This document shows, in pieces, positions 51,107-60,832 of a stretch of DNA of 64,000 nt (the first letter of the stretch is position 1; each line of letters starts with the position of its first letter). Under the pieces are notes generated by a model. The model did no database searches, was not told where the DNA came from, and was given only the letters and a program-made list of their open reading frames with translations. The translations under genes and the position numbers were made by a program. This DNA comes from an uncultured Desulfobacter sp. (GTDB lineage: Bacteria; Desulfobacterota; Desulfobacteria; Desulfobacterales; Desulfobacteraceae): assembly GCF_963666675.1 (NCBI RefSeq), contig NZ_OY762929.1, positions 806,001 to 870,000 of the forward strand, given 5' to 3'.

Positions 51107-51748
51107 ATGGAACTTATAGAATTAAGTGTCGCAAAAAGAGAGAGCACCGGTAAGGGTGCGGCCAGAAGATTACGGGCAAGCAAAGCGATTCCCGGCATTG
51201 TTTATGGCGCAAAAAAAGAACCTGTAATGGTGTCGATTGATGTAACCGCATTTGACAAGATCATCCGCGAAAACGGTATCTCTGGCCTTTTCTTCGATCT
51301 GAAGATCGAAGGGGGCGGCAGTAAAAGTGTTATGCTCAAGGAGATCCAGATGGATCCCTTTGGTCTGCACTACCAGCATATTGATTTTCATGAAATTGAT
51401 ATGGATGAGACGGTTTCCATTATCGTTCCGGTTGAAACCGAAGGGGTTAGCGCCGGCGTCAAAGAAGGCGGCATGCTCCAGATTATCCGCCGTGAACTCG
51501 AAGTGATCTGCAAGCCCAGGCATACGCCTGAAAGTGTTAAGCTCGATATCTCTGCTCTGGAAATCGGCGAGGCTATTCACGTGGCGGATATTGATCTGGG
51601 TTCAGATATTGAAATCCCCTTTGACGTCAATTTCACCGTGGTCACCATTGTTCCGCCTGAAGCCGGATCCGATGACGGTGAGGGTGACGATGATGCTGAA
51701 ATGGTTGCGGCCGGCGAAGCTGAAGGCGCAGAAGCTGCTGCAGAATAA
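51107..51748 (+). CDS. rplY: 50S ribosomal protein L25 (CTC type)
   Basis: A 213-residue protein with the L25/TL5 5S-rRNA-binding N-terminus (ELSVAKRESTGKGAARRLRA then SKAIPGIVYG), the long CTC-type C-terminal domain (IVPVETEGVSAGVKEGGMLQ ... LELEV-like strands) and an acidic Ala/Glu tail. The long form is typical outside gamma-proteobacteria. It sits between prs and pth. Confidence 0.95.
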   Translation: MELIELSVAKRESTGKGAARRLRASKAIPGIVYGAKKEPVMVSIDVTAFDKIIRENGISGLFFDLKIEGGGSKSVMLKEIQMDPFGLHYQHIDFHEIDMDETVSIIVPVETEGVSAGVKEGGMLQIIRRELEVICKPRHTPESVKLDISALEIGEAIHVADIDLGSDIEIPFDVNFTVVTIVPPEAGSDDGEGDDDAEMVAAGEAEGAEAAAE

Positions 51749-51818
51749 GTTCGGCGTTTTATTCGCTGGATCGTTTGCTTTGGTCTAAGCACCTTTTGAT
51801 TTCAGATAGTTTATAGTC

Positions 51819-52397
51819 ATGGCGGACTCAAAACAACTATTAGCGGGTCTGGGAAATCCTGGAGATCAGTATTCCCGGACCCGTCATAATATTGGCTTTG
51901 ATGTTGTTGATGCATTGGCAAGTCGGGCCGGATGTCGTGTCAATAAGGAAAAGTTTGGCGCCGTCTACGCCGGCACGCGTATGGGGCTCCAGGATGTTCT
52001 TCTGGTTAAGCCCCTTTCGTATATGAACAGAAGCGGTATTCCCATTCAGAAACTGGCAGCTTATTTTAAAATCGATATAAATGATATCATTGTGGTGCAT
52101 GACGATATGGACCTTGCCTTTGGAAAAATAAAGATTGTTCAGGGCAGGGGGCATGGCGGCCATAATGGTATCCGCTCAATCATTGATGCGTTTGGTCAGA
52201 AGGCATGTATTCGGGTGCGGGTGGGTATCGGTAGACCCGACGGCGACAGATCTGTGACCGGGTATGTCCTGGGTAAATATACGCCGGGTGAACAAGTCTC
52301 TCTGGATAAGGTTATAGATGATGCCTGTGATGCCTGTCTCTCTATTCTCGAAAAAGGGGTGGTCAAGGCAATGAATCTCGTTAATTCCTCTCGATAG
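51819..52397 (+). CDS. pth: Peptidyl-tRNA hydrolase
   Basis: A 192-residue enzyme with AGLGNPGDQYSRTRHNIGFD (catalytic His in RHNIGF, about residue 22), KPLSYMNRSG, VVHDDMDLAFG and GRGHGGHNGIRSII. It releases peptides from peptidyl-tRNA. The rplY-pth order is conserved. It is followed by a 331-base gap. Confidence 0.97.
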   Translation: MADSKQLLAGLGNPGDQYSRTRHNIGFDVVDALASRAGCRVNKEKFGAVYAGTRMGLQDVLLVKPLSYMNRSGIPIQKLAAYFKIDINDIIVVHDDMDLAFGKIKIVQGRGHGGHNGIRSIIDAFGQKACIRVRVGIGRPDGDRSVTGYVLGKYTPGEQVSLDKVIDDACDACLSILEKGVVKAMNLVNSSR

Positions 52398-52728
52398 CAA
52401 ATTTCTTCATCCCTATTCTCATTTCTCTATTTTTGTGCAGTAAGTCTTAATGGCCCGTTGTTCGTTTTTAAATGGCAGCGGCTATTTTACCCAGCTCCGG
52501 CTTTTAATGAAGCCTCCGGTTAGCATGCGTCTATCGCTTTTGTTGCGATATTTATGGAGAATTTTCTCCATTTTTAATTCAAATGAACGGGCGTTTAAAA
52601 ACGTATTGTTTACTTCAAATGCTCGAGAATGAATTTTGAAAAATTAATGAGTTGACAATATTGTTTAGATATGGTTCTCTGCCTGAGAATGGATAACGTG
52701 TATCTTTAAAATAATAAGGTAGGCATAA
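52398..52728. other. Intergenic region before carD
   Basis: No recognised gene; the 60-codon frame at 52450 has no family likeness. A TTGACA word at 52652-52657 could be a -35 box for carD, but no clean -10 lies at 16-18 bases. ATAATAAGG near 52710-52720 gives a likely ribosome site. Confidence 0.4.
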
Positions 52729-53265
52729 ATGGCAAAACAATCTGGGACAACCAAGGCTAAAGAAAATTGCAAGTCAACCAAAACAGCGTTTTCAAAGGGA
52801 GACATGGCAGTCTACCCCGCACACGGTGTCGGCTGTATTGAATCCATCGAAAGCCAGGAGATAAATGGGGATACCATGAATTTCTACATGATGAAAATTG
52901 TGGAAAACGGTATGACAATCATGATCCCTACAGCTAATGTTGAATCCGTGGGTTTGCGGGAAGTCATTCCTGAGACCGAAGTGCCCCAGGTCTATGAGGT
53001 TATGCAGAAAAAGGCCCAAGCCAGCGACAACCAGACCTGGAACCGTCGTTATAGAGAGTACATGGATAAGATTAAAACCGGTTCCATCTATGATGTGGCC
53101 GAGGTGTTCAGGGATCTTTTCCAGCTTAAGCTTGAAAAAGACCTTAGTTTTGGCGAAAGAAAACTTCTTGATACCGCCCAGAATCTTCTTGTTCAAGAAC
53201 TTTCCATGGCCAAAGATGTTGATGAAGAACACATGATACAAGAGATCGAAAATCTGTTCAACTAA
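52729..53265 (+). CDS. CarD/CdnL-family RNA polymerase-binding regulator
   Basis: A 178-residue protein with an N-terminal CarD_CdnL_TRCF RNAP-interaction domain (FSKGDMAVYPAHGVGCIESI, about 20-75) and a helical C-terminal domain (NRRYREYMDKIKTGSIYDVA, KLEKDLSFGERKLLDTAQNL). Such proteins bind RNA polymerase beta and stabilise open complexes at rRNA and other promoters. The first 20 residues are a short basic extension. It is followed by rluD. Confidence 0.93.
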   Translation: MAKQSGTTKAKENCKSTKTAFSKGDMAVYPAHGVGCIESIESQEINGDTMNFYMMKIVENGMTIMIPTANVESVGLREVIPETEVPQVYEVMQKKAQASDNQTWNRRYREYMDKIKTGSIYDVAEVFRDLFQLKLEKDLSFGERKLLDTAQNLLVQELSMAKDVDEEHMIQEIENLFN

Positions 53266-53330
53266 CCCTCTTTCAATTCTGATAAGACGAATATACCGGC
53301 AGGTGTTATCCTGCCGGTTTTGTATTTTGT

Positions 53331-54269
53331 ATGCATATAAGGATAGAAATTTCACCCGATCAGGCGGGCATCAGGCTTGACCAGGTCGTTGCCGAAGCCC
53401 AATCCCAAATCTCCCGTTCCAGGATTGCAAGCTTAATTTCCCAGGGTCTTATTTTGGTGAACCAAGGGGGTAAACGCCCCGGTTATAAGGTTAAACCAAA
53501 AGATCTGGTTGAAGGGGAGTTCCCATCACCGGATCACCAGGAACACGCCCCGCTTCAGGGCGAATCCATTCCTTTAAATATCCTTTACGAGGATGATTTT
53601 CTTCTCATGGTTGATAAGCCTGCAGGGATTGTGGTACATCCCGGCGCCGGTAATGATTCAGGCACCCTGGTCAACCGTTTGATTGCCTACAATCCGGTTT
53701 TCAGCCAATCCGGCTGGCAGAGAGATCGACCGGGTATTGTTCACCGTCTGGACAAAGATACCTCCGGGCTGATGGTCATTGCAAAAACCATCAAAGCCCT
53801 GGAGTTTCTCCAAAATGAGTTTAAGCAACGACGGGTAAAAAAACACTATTTGGCCTTGGTCCGGGGAGAAAATATTCCCGACTCAGGGGTGATTGAGCGC
53901 CCCATCGGCCGGCACCCCCATGATCGTAAGCGCATGGCCGTGCGTGAAGAAACCGGCCGGTGTGCCAAAACACGGTTCAATGTGATAAAACGGTTTCGTT
54001 CGGGATCTCTTATGGATGTCCGGCTTTACACCGGCAGGACCCACCAGATCCGCGTCCATTTTTATGACCAGGGTATGCCCCTTTTCGGGGATTGCATTTA
54101 CCAGGAACGGCGGTTTCGAAAAAAAGATCCCACTGCGCCCCGTCAGATGCTTCACTCCCGAAGTTTGTCTTTTCGTCATCCCTATTCAGGTGTGCGTCTT
54201 TATTTTGAAGCCCCCATGCCCGAAGATTTTAAAACCCTTTTGCAGCATCTATCCGATCCGCCCCAATAA
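53331..54269 (+). CDS. rluD: Ribosomal large-subunit pseudouridine synthase
   Basis: A 312-residue RluA/RluD-type enzyme. An N-terminal S4 domain (RLDQVVAEAQSQISRSRIAS then LISQGLILVNQ) is followed by the catalytic domain with VDKPAGIVVHPGAG, the catalytic-Asp motif HRLDKDTSGLMVIAKT (about 140-155), and LYTGRTHQIRVHF. It isomerises uridines in 23S rRNA. RluD is the best guess, but RluA/RluC cannot be fully excluded. Confidence 0.93.
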   Translation: MHIRIEISPDQAGIRLDQVVAEAQSQISRSRIASLISQGLILVNQGGKRPGYKVKPKDLVEGEFPSPDHQEHAPLQGESIPLNILYEDDFLLMVDKPAGIVVHPGAGNDSGTLVNRLIAYNPVFSQSGWQRDRPGIVHRLDKDTSGLMVIAKTIKALEFLQNEFKQRRVKKHYLALVRGENIPDSGVIERPIGRHPHDRKRMAVREETGRCAKTRFNVIKRFRSGSLMDVRLYTGRTHQIRVHFYDQGMPLFGDCIYQERRFRKKDPTAPRQMLHSRSLSFRHPYSGVRLYFEAPMPEDFKTLLQHLSDPPQ

Positions 54270-54275
54270 AAATGA

Positions 54276-55454
54276 ATGAAAGCTTATAATTTAAAAATGT
54301 TGTGCCTTTTGGCGCTGCTGGCGGCCTTCCCTCCGTTATCGACGGACATGTATCTGCCTGCATTGCCTTTGCTTCAAGAAATTTGGCAGCAGCCCATGTC
54401 TGTGGTCAATTTTACCCTGAGCGGATTTTTCATCGGGTTTTGTGTCAGTATGCTGCTGTATGGCCCCTTGTCCGATAAATTTGGTCGAAGGCTTCCGCTG
54501 ATGTGGGGTATCATCATCTATATTGCCGCAAGTTTTGCCAGTGGTTTTGTGGATGATATCTACTATCTTATTATTCTAAGGGTGCTGCAGGGGGTGGGGG
54601 CATCCTCCGGGGTGGTGATCTCCATGGCCATTACCAAGGATCTGTATGAAGGGGAGCACCGGCAGCGAATACTTGCCTATATGGCAGTGATCATGGCCCT
54701 GGCACCCATGCTGGCACCGGTGTTTGGCGGGGTGATCATGACCTGGCTCTCCTGGCACTGGGTGTTTTTTGTGCAGGCCGCCATGGGCGTGGTTGCTCTT
54801 GTGGGTGTGTTGCGGCTCAAAGAGCCTTTGCAGGCGCCCGAGGATGTCAGCGTGCTTAAGGCCGTCGGGCTGTATCTGAAACTATTCAGCAATCGCCGTT
54901 ATATTGGCTTGGTTCTCCTTTTTTCAGTTATTGTTCTGCCCCATTTTTCTTTTATCGGATCCGCTTCAAGTATATATATATCCCGCTTTGGGACATCCGA
55001 ACAGGTATTTAGTTACTTTTTCGCCTTTAATGCCGCCGCCATTATGGCCGGCTCCTTCATGTGCACGCGTATTCAAAGACACATGACCTCGGAGAAAATT
55101 GTAACCATCAGCTTTGCAGGGATACTGGCCGGCGGCCTTTTCATGCATGCCGATCTGCTGTCGGGGCCCTGGGGATTTGCACTGCCCATGGCCATGGCTT
55201 CTTTTTTCTTTGGTTTGAGCCGCCCGCCCAGCAATCATCTGGTTCTTCTGCAGGTTGATCAGGGCGCGGGCACTGCATCTTCGCTTATGATTTTCCTCTA
55301 TTTTGTTGTGGCGGCGTTTGCCATGTGGTTCATTGCGCTTGACTGGGCCGACACCATTCATGTGATTGCACGCTTGGCTATTTTTGCTGCGCTTTTCGTG
55401 CTGGTCGTCTGGGTTCCCATGGTAAAAAAGTTCAAACGCAATGCCGGGGCGTAA
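54276..55454 (+). CDS. Bcr/CflA-type MFS drug exporter
   Basis: A 392-residue 12-helix transporter. STDMYLPALPLLQEIW is the family start, followed by MLLYGPLSDKFGRRLPLMWG (MFS loop 2-3) and the TM4-5 stretch RVLQGVGASSGVVISMAITK. It exports bicyclomycin-like drugs or metabolites by proton antiport. It starts 6 bases after rluD and could be cotranscribed. Confidence 0.9.
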   Translation: MKAYNLKMLCLLALLAAFPPLSTDMYLPALPLLQEIWQQPMSVVNFTLSGFFIGFCVSMLLYGPLSDKFGRRLPLMWGIIIYIAASFASGFVDDIYYLIILRVLQGVGASSGVVISMAITKDLYEGEHRQRILAYMAVIMALAPMLAPVFGGVIMTWLSWHWVFFVQAAMGVVALVGVLRLKEPLQAPEDVSVLKAVGLYLKLFSNRRYIGLVLLFSVIVLPHFSFIGSASSIYISRFGTSEQVFSYFFAFNAAAIMAGSFMCTRIQRHMTSEKIVTISFAGILAGGLFMHADLLSGPWGFALPMAMASFFFGLSRPPSNHLVLLQVDQGAGTASSLMIFLYFVVAAFAMWFIALDWADTIHVIARLAIFAALFVLVVWVPMVKKFKRNAGA

Positions 55455-55650
55455 ACCCAAATTTTCATTTTTTAGCCAAGACGTTTTTTTTGCGCAGGTG
55501 CAAAGACCATGATATATTTAATAGCGAGGGCGTTGTAAGGGCTTGTAATTTTTTACCCGACCAAAGGCGTTTATGAACGCAAATCCATGACGGTATCCGG
55601 TACCGGGAATCAACAGCCTGTCGAGACAATAGTTGTTTTTGGGGGACTTG

Positions 55651-58600
55651 ATGAAGAAGTATTTGACGTTAAAATCAGTGGCCTTGAGTATAGGTATTCT
55701 ATTTGTCTTTTATCTGCTATTCGCCGGCCTTGTTGCGCCCTGGGCTGCAAAACGGATCGCTGTCGATTCTTTGACCCAGGTGCTGGGAAGGCAGACGCAT
55801 ATTGAATCGATAACATTTAATCCGTTCACCCTGGAAGCAAGGGTTAAACAGTTTACCATTGAAAGTAAAATCAATGGGGAAAACCTGGCTTCGGTCCAGG
55901 GCGTTTATCTCAACCTCTCCTTGGCCTCTCTGTTTCATCTGGCTCCGGTAATTTCGGATATTCAGGTGACTGCGCCAAAATTCTCTCTTCATTTGAACGC
56001 GGACAACACCTTAAATATTTCAGACCTGCTTGGAGGAAATACTGAAACACCTGCGCCGGAATCAGAGTCATCTATAAAGGCACCTGATGGTTTGTTTGAG
56101 TTTAAGGCGTCTAATATAAAAATTACGAATGCGGCACTGATTTTCACCGATCATATCCGATCGGTCACCCATTCCGTGGCCCAGTTGAATTTGGATCTGC
56201 CCTTTGTCAGCACCATGAAAAAGGATCCGGCAACCCCTGTCAAAGCTGTTATGAACTGCCTGGTGGATAAAGCCCGGGTGGAGGTCAATCTTTCGGGGAT
56301 TCCCTTTGATGCCACCCGGCGGCTGACGTTTTCAGTGAATACCCAGCCCATGGATCTCAACTATTTTACGCCCTATGTTGATCTGCCTGCACCCTATAAA
56401 ATAAAATCCCCGGGGCATTTGGCCGTAACCCTTTCCGGGGAATATGAGATCCCCGAGGGGAAAACGGCTGAAGACCAAACCCTTGCCGTTAGCCTGAAAA
56501 CGCTATTGAAAAATTTTGATCTGGAGAATATGAGCGGAGCGGATTTGTTTGCCTGTCCCCAGTTGACATTGGAGGTCTCGTCCCGGAACGTATTTGATAA
56601 GAATTTTCTGGTGGACAAGGTGTTACTTGACCAGGGCACATTGTTTGTTGAACGCAATGCCCAGGGCAGGATCAATCTTATTCCCACAGTGCAGAAGGCA
56701 AAGGGGGCTGTCCCCCCAAAAGCGGCCACCCAAATGCCGGAGGGATCAAATACAGATCTCCAGGCTCAAGATCCTTCGGAGCAAGCGGCCCAGGCCGATG
56801 GGGCTCAATCTTTGACTCGCCCTGCTGATAATTCTAAAATCGATGATATAAATGCGAATGTTATCGCGTCCCGGACTGAAACCAACGCCGAACAAAATCC
56901 GGTTGCCCAGGATCAGTCAGACCCGGCCCAAGACCATAAAGCGCCCGTAACACCGGTCATTGAATTGTCTTTACCCTTTACCGTCAAAATCAACCGGGCC
57001 GCCGTGAAAAACATGCATATCCGTTTCAGTGATAAGATGGTATCTCCTGAGGTGGTCAAAGATATTTCCAGTCTGGACTTTGTTCTCACCGACGCAGAAG
57101 TGGGTTCCGAAACCGCAGGAAAATTTGACCTGAATGTGCTGACCGGCGATGATGAACAGATAAAAACAGCCGGAAGTTTTCATATTCAAAATGATCTGGC
57201 CGTCAATGGTATCGTTTCGCTCAACGGTTTCAATCTTAACAATTTTCGTGGCTATCTGGCACCCTATCTCGGCGATAATGTCACCCTTGAGAATGTGGCG
57301 GTCGATTCGAATTTCAGCGTCTCGCTGACCCAGGCCGGGCTGGGTGTTAACGTGTCCGACGGGCAGGTTTCCCTGGATAAATTCGGTTTGACGGAACAGG
57401 GTAAAAAAGAGCCTGTGCTGCAGTTCGATCAACTGGCACTGTCCCAGATTTCCTGCAACTTGTCAAAACAGGAAGCCGCAGTGGGTCTTATAAATCTTCA
57501 TAAGGCCCAGGTGAATGTCAACCGGGATCAAAAAGGCCAAGTGGACCTGCTTGCGGCCATCGAGCAGGCCCTGAAAACCAATGCAAAACCCGGGGACAAG
57601 GAGATTAAACAGCCGGCACAGCCAAGTGAAGGGGGGGATAATAATCCATCTGCATCTGCCTGGGTTGCCACGATACATAAGGCGGTCTTAGATCAGTGCC
57701 GGGTTCAGTTCGTTGATCAGGCCCAAAAAGAGCCGGTATACGTCGTCATGAAAGACATTGGTGTCACGGTTGAAAATATTTCCACAAAAAATGGGGAAAA
57801 ATCGACTTTCAAGGCGTCCATGATCAATAAGAACGCGGGCGAAATTAACCTTGACGGCAATTTCGACATTTCAGGGCCCGGGGCAACCGTAAACATAGAC
57901 CTCAACCGGATTGACGTGAATACGTCAGAACCCTATTTTACAGATTTTTTAAACATTTCAATCGCCAAAGGTTACCTTAATACCAAAGGTACGGTGGTCA
58001 TGACACCGGGTAAAAAGAAAAATGATCCACCAACGATAAGATACACGGGCCAGGCGTCACTTAATGATTTTTTGTCTAAAAATAAGGTGGATGATACCGA
58101 TTTTTTTAGATGCAAATCGCTGTATGCCACGGGCATGGATGTTTCAGTAAATCCCATGAAGGTGGTCATTCAAAAAATTGCACTGACCGATTTCTACCAG
58201 CGGGCCATACTCAATAAAAACGGCCGGCTTAATTACAAAGAGATCATGGTGGAGCAGCCCGAAAGCAAGACGGCGGCAAACGACGAATCTAAGACCAAAA
58301 CGGCAGCGGGGAAAGGGGCTCGTGGAATACCGGATATCCGCATCGATGCCATCACCCTGCAAGGTGGTCATATCAATTTCAGCGACTATTTAACCCAACC
58401 CAATTTTACCGCCAACATGACCGAGATTGCAGGCAGTCTCACAGGTCTTTCCTCCCGGGGCAAAGAACATGCCCAACTTGTACTCAAAGGTGTCCATGGC
58501 GGGTATGCACCGTTGGATATCACAGGAGAGGTGGATCCTTTAAAAGATAATCCATATATTGATTTGATCATATCCTTTAAGAACATAGAACTGCCCAAAT

Positions 58601-59511
58601 TTAATGTCTATTCCAAAAAATATCTGGGCTATGAAATTGAAAAGGGAAAGCTCATTCTGGATCTGCATTACAACATAGACAACGATAAACTCAATTCCAG
58701 AAATCGGGTTTTATTTGACCAGTTGACCTTGGGTAAAAAAGTGGCCAGCAAAGATGCGACCGCTTTGCCTGTGGAGTTTGCCATCTCCCTGCTTAAAAAT
58801 CCCAAAGGCGAGATTGATCTGGATCTGCCCATTACAGGAGATCTCAGTGATCCAACATTTCATTTCGGAACGGTTGTGGGAACAGTGCTCAGAAATTTTA
58901 TTCTGGGAATTGTGACGGCCCCGTTTAAGTTTTTAGGCAACCTTGTGGGGCTCGTTGGTGACCAGGACCTTGGGTTTGTAGCGTTTGAGCCCGGACAAAG
59001 CCGGCTGGGTCAGGCCCAGAAAGACAAACTGGACAAGCTTATCACGGTGCTGGATAAGAAACCGAACCTGGAACTTGAAATTAACAGCCAATACAATAAG
59101 CTCAGTGATGCCCGGAAATTAAGATATGAAGCCTATGAAACCATGATTTTAGGGATGGACAGAAAACTGCCTGGAGACGGTACCGTGAGTTTGGCCGATT
59201 TGGATGAAGAAAAGCGAACCCGTCTCATTGAAAAGGCCTATGCTAAGGCCCAGTTCCCCAAGCCCAGGGATGCGTCTGGAAGCGAAAAAGAGTTGACCGT
59301 GGATGAAAAGGCGACGCTTTTGGTCACCAGTATGCCCCTGGATGGAGATGCCTTAAGTGACCTTGGGCGGGAACGTGGCCATGAGATTGCCCGTTATCTG
59401 ACAGAGACGGGCAAGATTGATATAAGACGCGTATTTGTGACAGAACCTGATCCTGTTGCTGAAGATCAAGAAAACAGTGCCGGGATTAAGACGACATTTA
59501 ATTTGAAATAG
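55651..59511 (+). CDS. DUF748 (AsmA-like) giant envelope protein
   Basis: I start at ATG 55651 (MKKYLTLKSVALSIGILFVF), with GGGGGA upstream; the track-like upstream ATG adds six residues. The 1286-residue protein has an N-terminal anchor followed by long AsmA/DUF748 repeats of beta-taco type (SITFNPFTLEARVKQFTIES, YFTPYVDLPAPYKIKSPGH). The C-terminus has FVAFEPGQSRLGQAQKDKLD then KLITVLDKKPNLELEI, the DUF748 signature end. AsmA-like proteins are thought to bridge the envelope for lipid transport. A Gln/Ala/Pro-rich linker lies around residues 360-440. Confidence 0.9.
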   Translation: MKKYLTLKSVALSIGILFVFYLLFAGLVAPWAAKRIAVDSLTQVLGRQTHIESITFNPFTLEARVKQFTIESKINGENLASVQGVYLNLSLASLFHLAPVISDIQVTAPKFSLHLNADNTLNISDLLGGNTETPAPESESSIKAPDGLFEFKASNIKITNAALIFTDHIRSVTHSVAQLNLDLPFVSTMKKDPATPVKAVMNCLVDKARVEVNLSGIPFDATRRLTFSVNTQPMDLNYFTPYVDLPAPYKIKSPGHLAVTLSGEYEIPEGKTAEDQTLAVSLKTLLKNFDLENMSGADLFACPQLTLEVSSRNVFDKNFLVDKVLLDQGTLFVERNAQGRINLIPTVQKAKGAVPPKAATQMPEGSNTDLQAQDPSEQAAQADGAQSLTRPADNSKIDDINANVIASRTETNAEQNPVAQDQSDPAQDHKAPVTPVIELSLPFTVKINRAAVKNMHIRFSDKMVSPEVVKDISSLDFVLTDAEVGSETAGKFDLNVLTGDDEQIKTAGSFHIQNDLAVNGIVSLNGFNLNNFRGYLAPYLGDNVTLENVAVDSNFSVSLTQAGLGVNVSDGQVSLDKFGLTEQGKKEPVLQFDQLALSQISCNLSKQEAAVGLINLHKAQVNVNRDQKGQVDLLAAIEQALKTNAKPGDKEIKQPAQPSEGGDNNPSASAWVATIHKAVLDQCRVQFVDQAQKEPVYVVMKDIGVTVENISTKNGEKSTFKASMINKNAGEINLDGNFDISGPGATVNIDLNRIDVNTSEPYFTDFLNISIAKGYLNTKGTVVMTPGKKKNDPPTIRYTGQASLNDFLSKNKVDDTDFFRCKSLYATGMDVSVNPMKVVIQKIALTDFYQRAILNKNGRLNYKEIMVEQPESKTAANDESKTKTAAGKGARGIPDIRIDAITLQGGHINFSDYLTQPNFTANMTEIAGSLTGLSSRGKEHAQLVLKGVHGGYAPLDITGEVDPLKDNPYIDLIISFKNIELPKFNVYSKKYLGYEIEKGKLILDLHYNIDNDKLNSRNRVLFDQLTLGKKVASKDATALPVEFAISLLKNPKGEIDLDLPITGDLSDPTFHFGTVVGTVLRNFILGIVTAPFKFLGNLVGLVGDQDLGFVAFEPGQSRLGQAQKDKLDKLITVLDKKPNLELEINSQYNKLSDARKLRYEAYETMILGMDRKLPGDGTVSLADLDEEKRTRLIEKAYAKAQFPKPRDASGSEKELTVDEKATLLVTSMPLDGDALSDLGRERGHEIARYLTETGKIDIRRVFVTEPDPVAEDQENSAGIKTTFNLK

Positions 59512-59555
59512 GATGGGCTGAGGATGCTCTTTTGCCTTTTTTACCATTAAAAAAC

Positions 59556-59972
59556 CTATCTTCCAGGTCTCGTTTTTTGCCCACGGAGAAATCTTCGCTG
59601 GTGGTGGATAATATGTTTTTGTGGCGGTCTGCAAATATTATTGCCTTGGAACGCCCTAAATTGCACGTCATTAAGCAGGGCGGTCATGACTGTCTGTTGA
59701 AGATCGTTAATGGACGATTGGAAAAGGGTATCTAGCTGTTTGCCGATATCTCCTACAAAATTAATAATTTCAACGAAACTTTTATCCTGAAATCTGCCTG
59801 CCTGGATAATTCCGTTTAATCCGTCGATTTTCATTCTGCCGAGCAGGTTATCCGACTCTTTTTTTATTTGCACAAGGTCTTGGAATGTGTCCTGCACCAT
59901 AGTGATGTCGCCGGAATCCGACTTCTTTTTATCAATTTGATCTTCAAAAAAGGCCTGTTCCATGCTGATCAT
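59556..59972 (-). CDS. Hypothetical protein, uncertain start
   Basis: A 138-codon frame, mostly alpha-helical (DITMVQDTFQDLVQIKKESD, FVGDIGKQLDTLFQSSINDL). The frame is open upstream past 59972 to about 60060 and the upstream codons read plausible protein (KYQGFYGLTWYGFAMIS), but no start codon is seen there. It may be a 5'-truncated or frameshifted gene. No family recognised. Confidence 0.4.
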   Translation of the reverse strand: MISMEQAFFEDQIDKKKSDSGDITMVQDTFQDLVQIKKESDNLLGRMKIDGLNGIIQAGRFQDKSFVEIINFVGDIGKQLDTLFQSSINDLQQTVMTALLNDVQFRAFQGNNICRPPQKHIIHHQRRFLRGQKTRPGR

Positions 59973-60173
59973 GGCAAAACCGTACCAGGTCAGTCCATAA
60001 AAGCCCTGATATTTAAGCTTATCTTGATAACAGCTACGATTTTTTATATTTTTATAGATATTTTAGGGCAGTGGGTCGAAAATGTCGGTGATTCTATTTA
60101 CAATATTGAAACTAAAAATAAATGTAAATAAAAAAACACTGAAACCATAAAGCATTGTATGAAAGGAGAAATA

Positions 60174-60827
60174 GTGACCAATCCAATAAATAATTACTGG
60201 CAGCTAAAACTGGAGACCGTCAAACAACGTCTTGAAGCCAATAAGTTTGACGTCTATTTGGCTGATTCTGCAGAAGAGGCCAAAGAAATCGCCTTGGGCA
60301 CGATCATTCCGCCTTTGGGGGCAAAAAGTGTTTCTTGGGGTGGCTCGGTCTCTTTTGTCTCCACCGGCCTTTTCAATACCTTAAAAGACTGCCCCGATTT
60401 TGAGGTGATGGATACTTTTGACACCAGTTTGTCGGCGGAGCAAAAGTTTGAGCTGCGCAGGCGTTCCCTGATGGCGGATCTGTTTATCACCGGGACAAAC
60501 GCCATTACTGAAGATGGGCAATTAGTGAATCTGGATATGATCGGCAATCGGGTGGCGGCCATCATGTGGGGGCCTAAATATGTGCTGCTCATTGTGGGGC
60601 GTAACAAGATCTGCGCAGATATGGGCGCTGCCATGTACCGGGTTAAAAATTATGCCGCTCCTGTAAACTGCATGAAACTTGACAAAAAAACGCCCTGTGC
60701 AAAAACCGGGATCTGCCACGATTGTTCGGGCCCCGACAGAATTTGTAATTATTGGACCATCACGGAAAAATCCTTTGAACAGGGCCGCATAAAGATAATT
60801 CTTGTCAATGAGGATTTAGGTTTCTAA
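60174..60827 (+). CDS. LUD-domain protein with cysteine cluster
   Basis: The GTG at 60174 is preferred because AAAGGAG (60161-60167) lies 6 bases upstream; the ATG at 60159 would place that site inside the gene. The 217-residue LUD (DUF162) protein has LGAKSVSWGGSVSFVSTGLF, DLFITGTNAITEDGQLVNLD, GNRVAAIMWGPKYVLLIVGR and a C-terminal CAKTGICHDCSGPDRICNYW cluster that may bind Fe-S or zinc. It is distinct from lutC at 31.3 kb. A role in lactate or related acid oxidation is possible. Confidence 0.85.
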   Translation: MTNPINNYWQLKLETVKQRLEANKFDVYLADSAEEAKEIALGTIIPPLGAKSVSWGGSVSFVSTGLFNTLKDCPDFEVMDTFDTSLSAEQKFELRRRSLMADLFITGTNAITEDGQLVNLDMIGNRVAAIMWGPKYVLLIVGRNKICADMGAAMYRVKNYAAPVNCMKLDKKTPCAKTGICHDCSGPDRICNYWTITEKSFEQGRIKIILVNEDLGF

Positions 60828-60832
60828 GCCCC

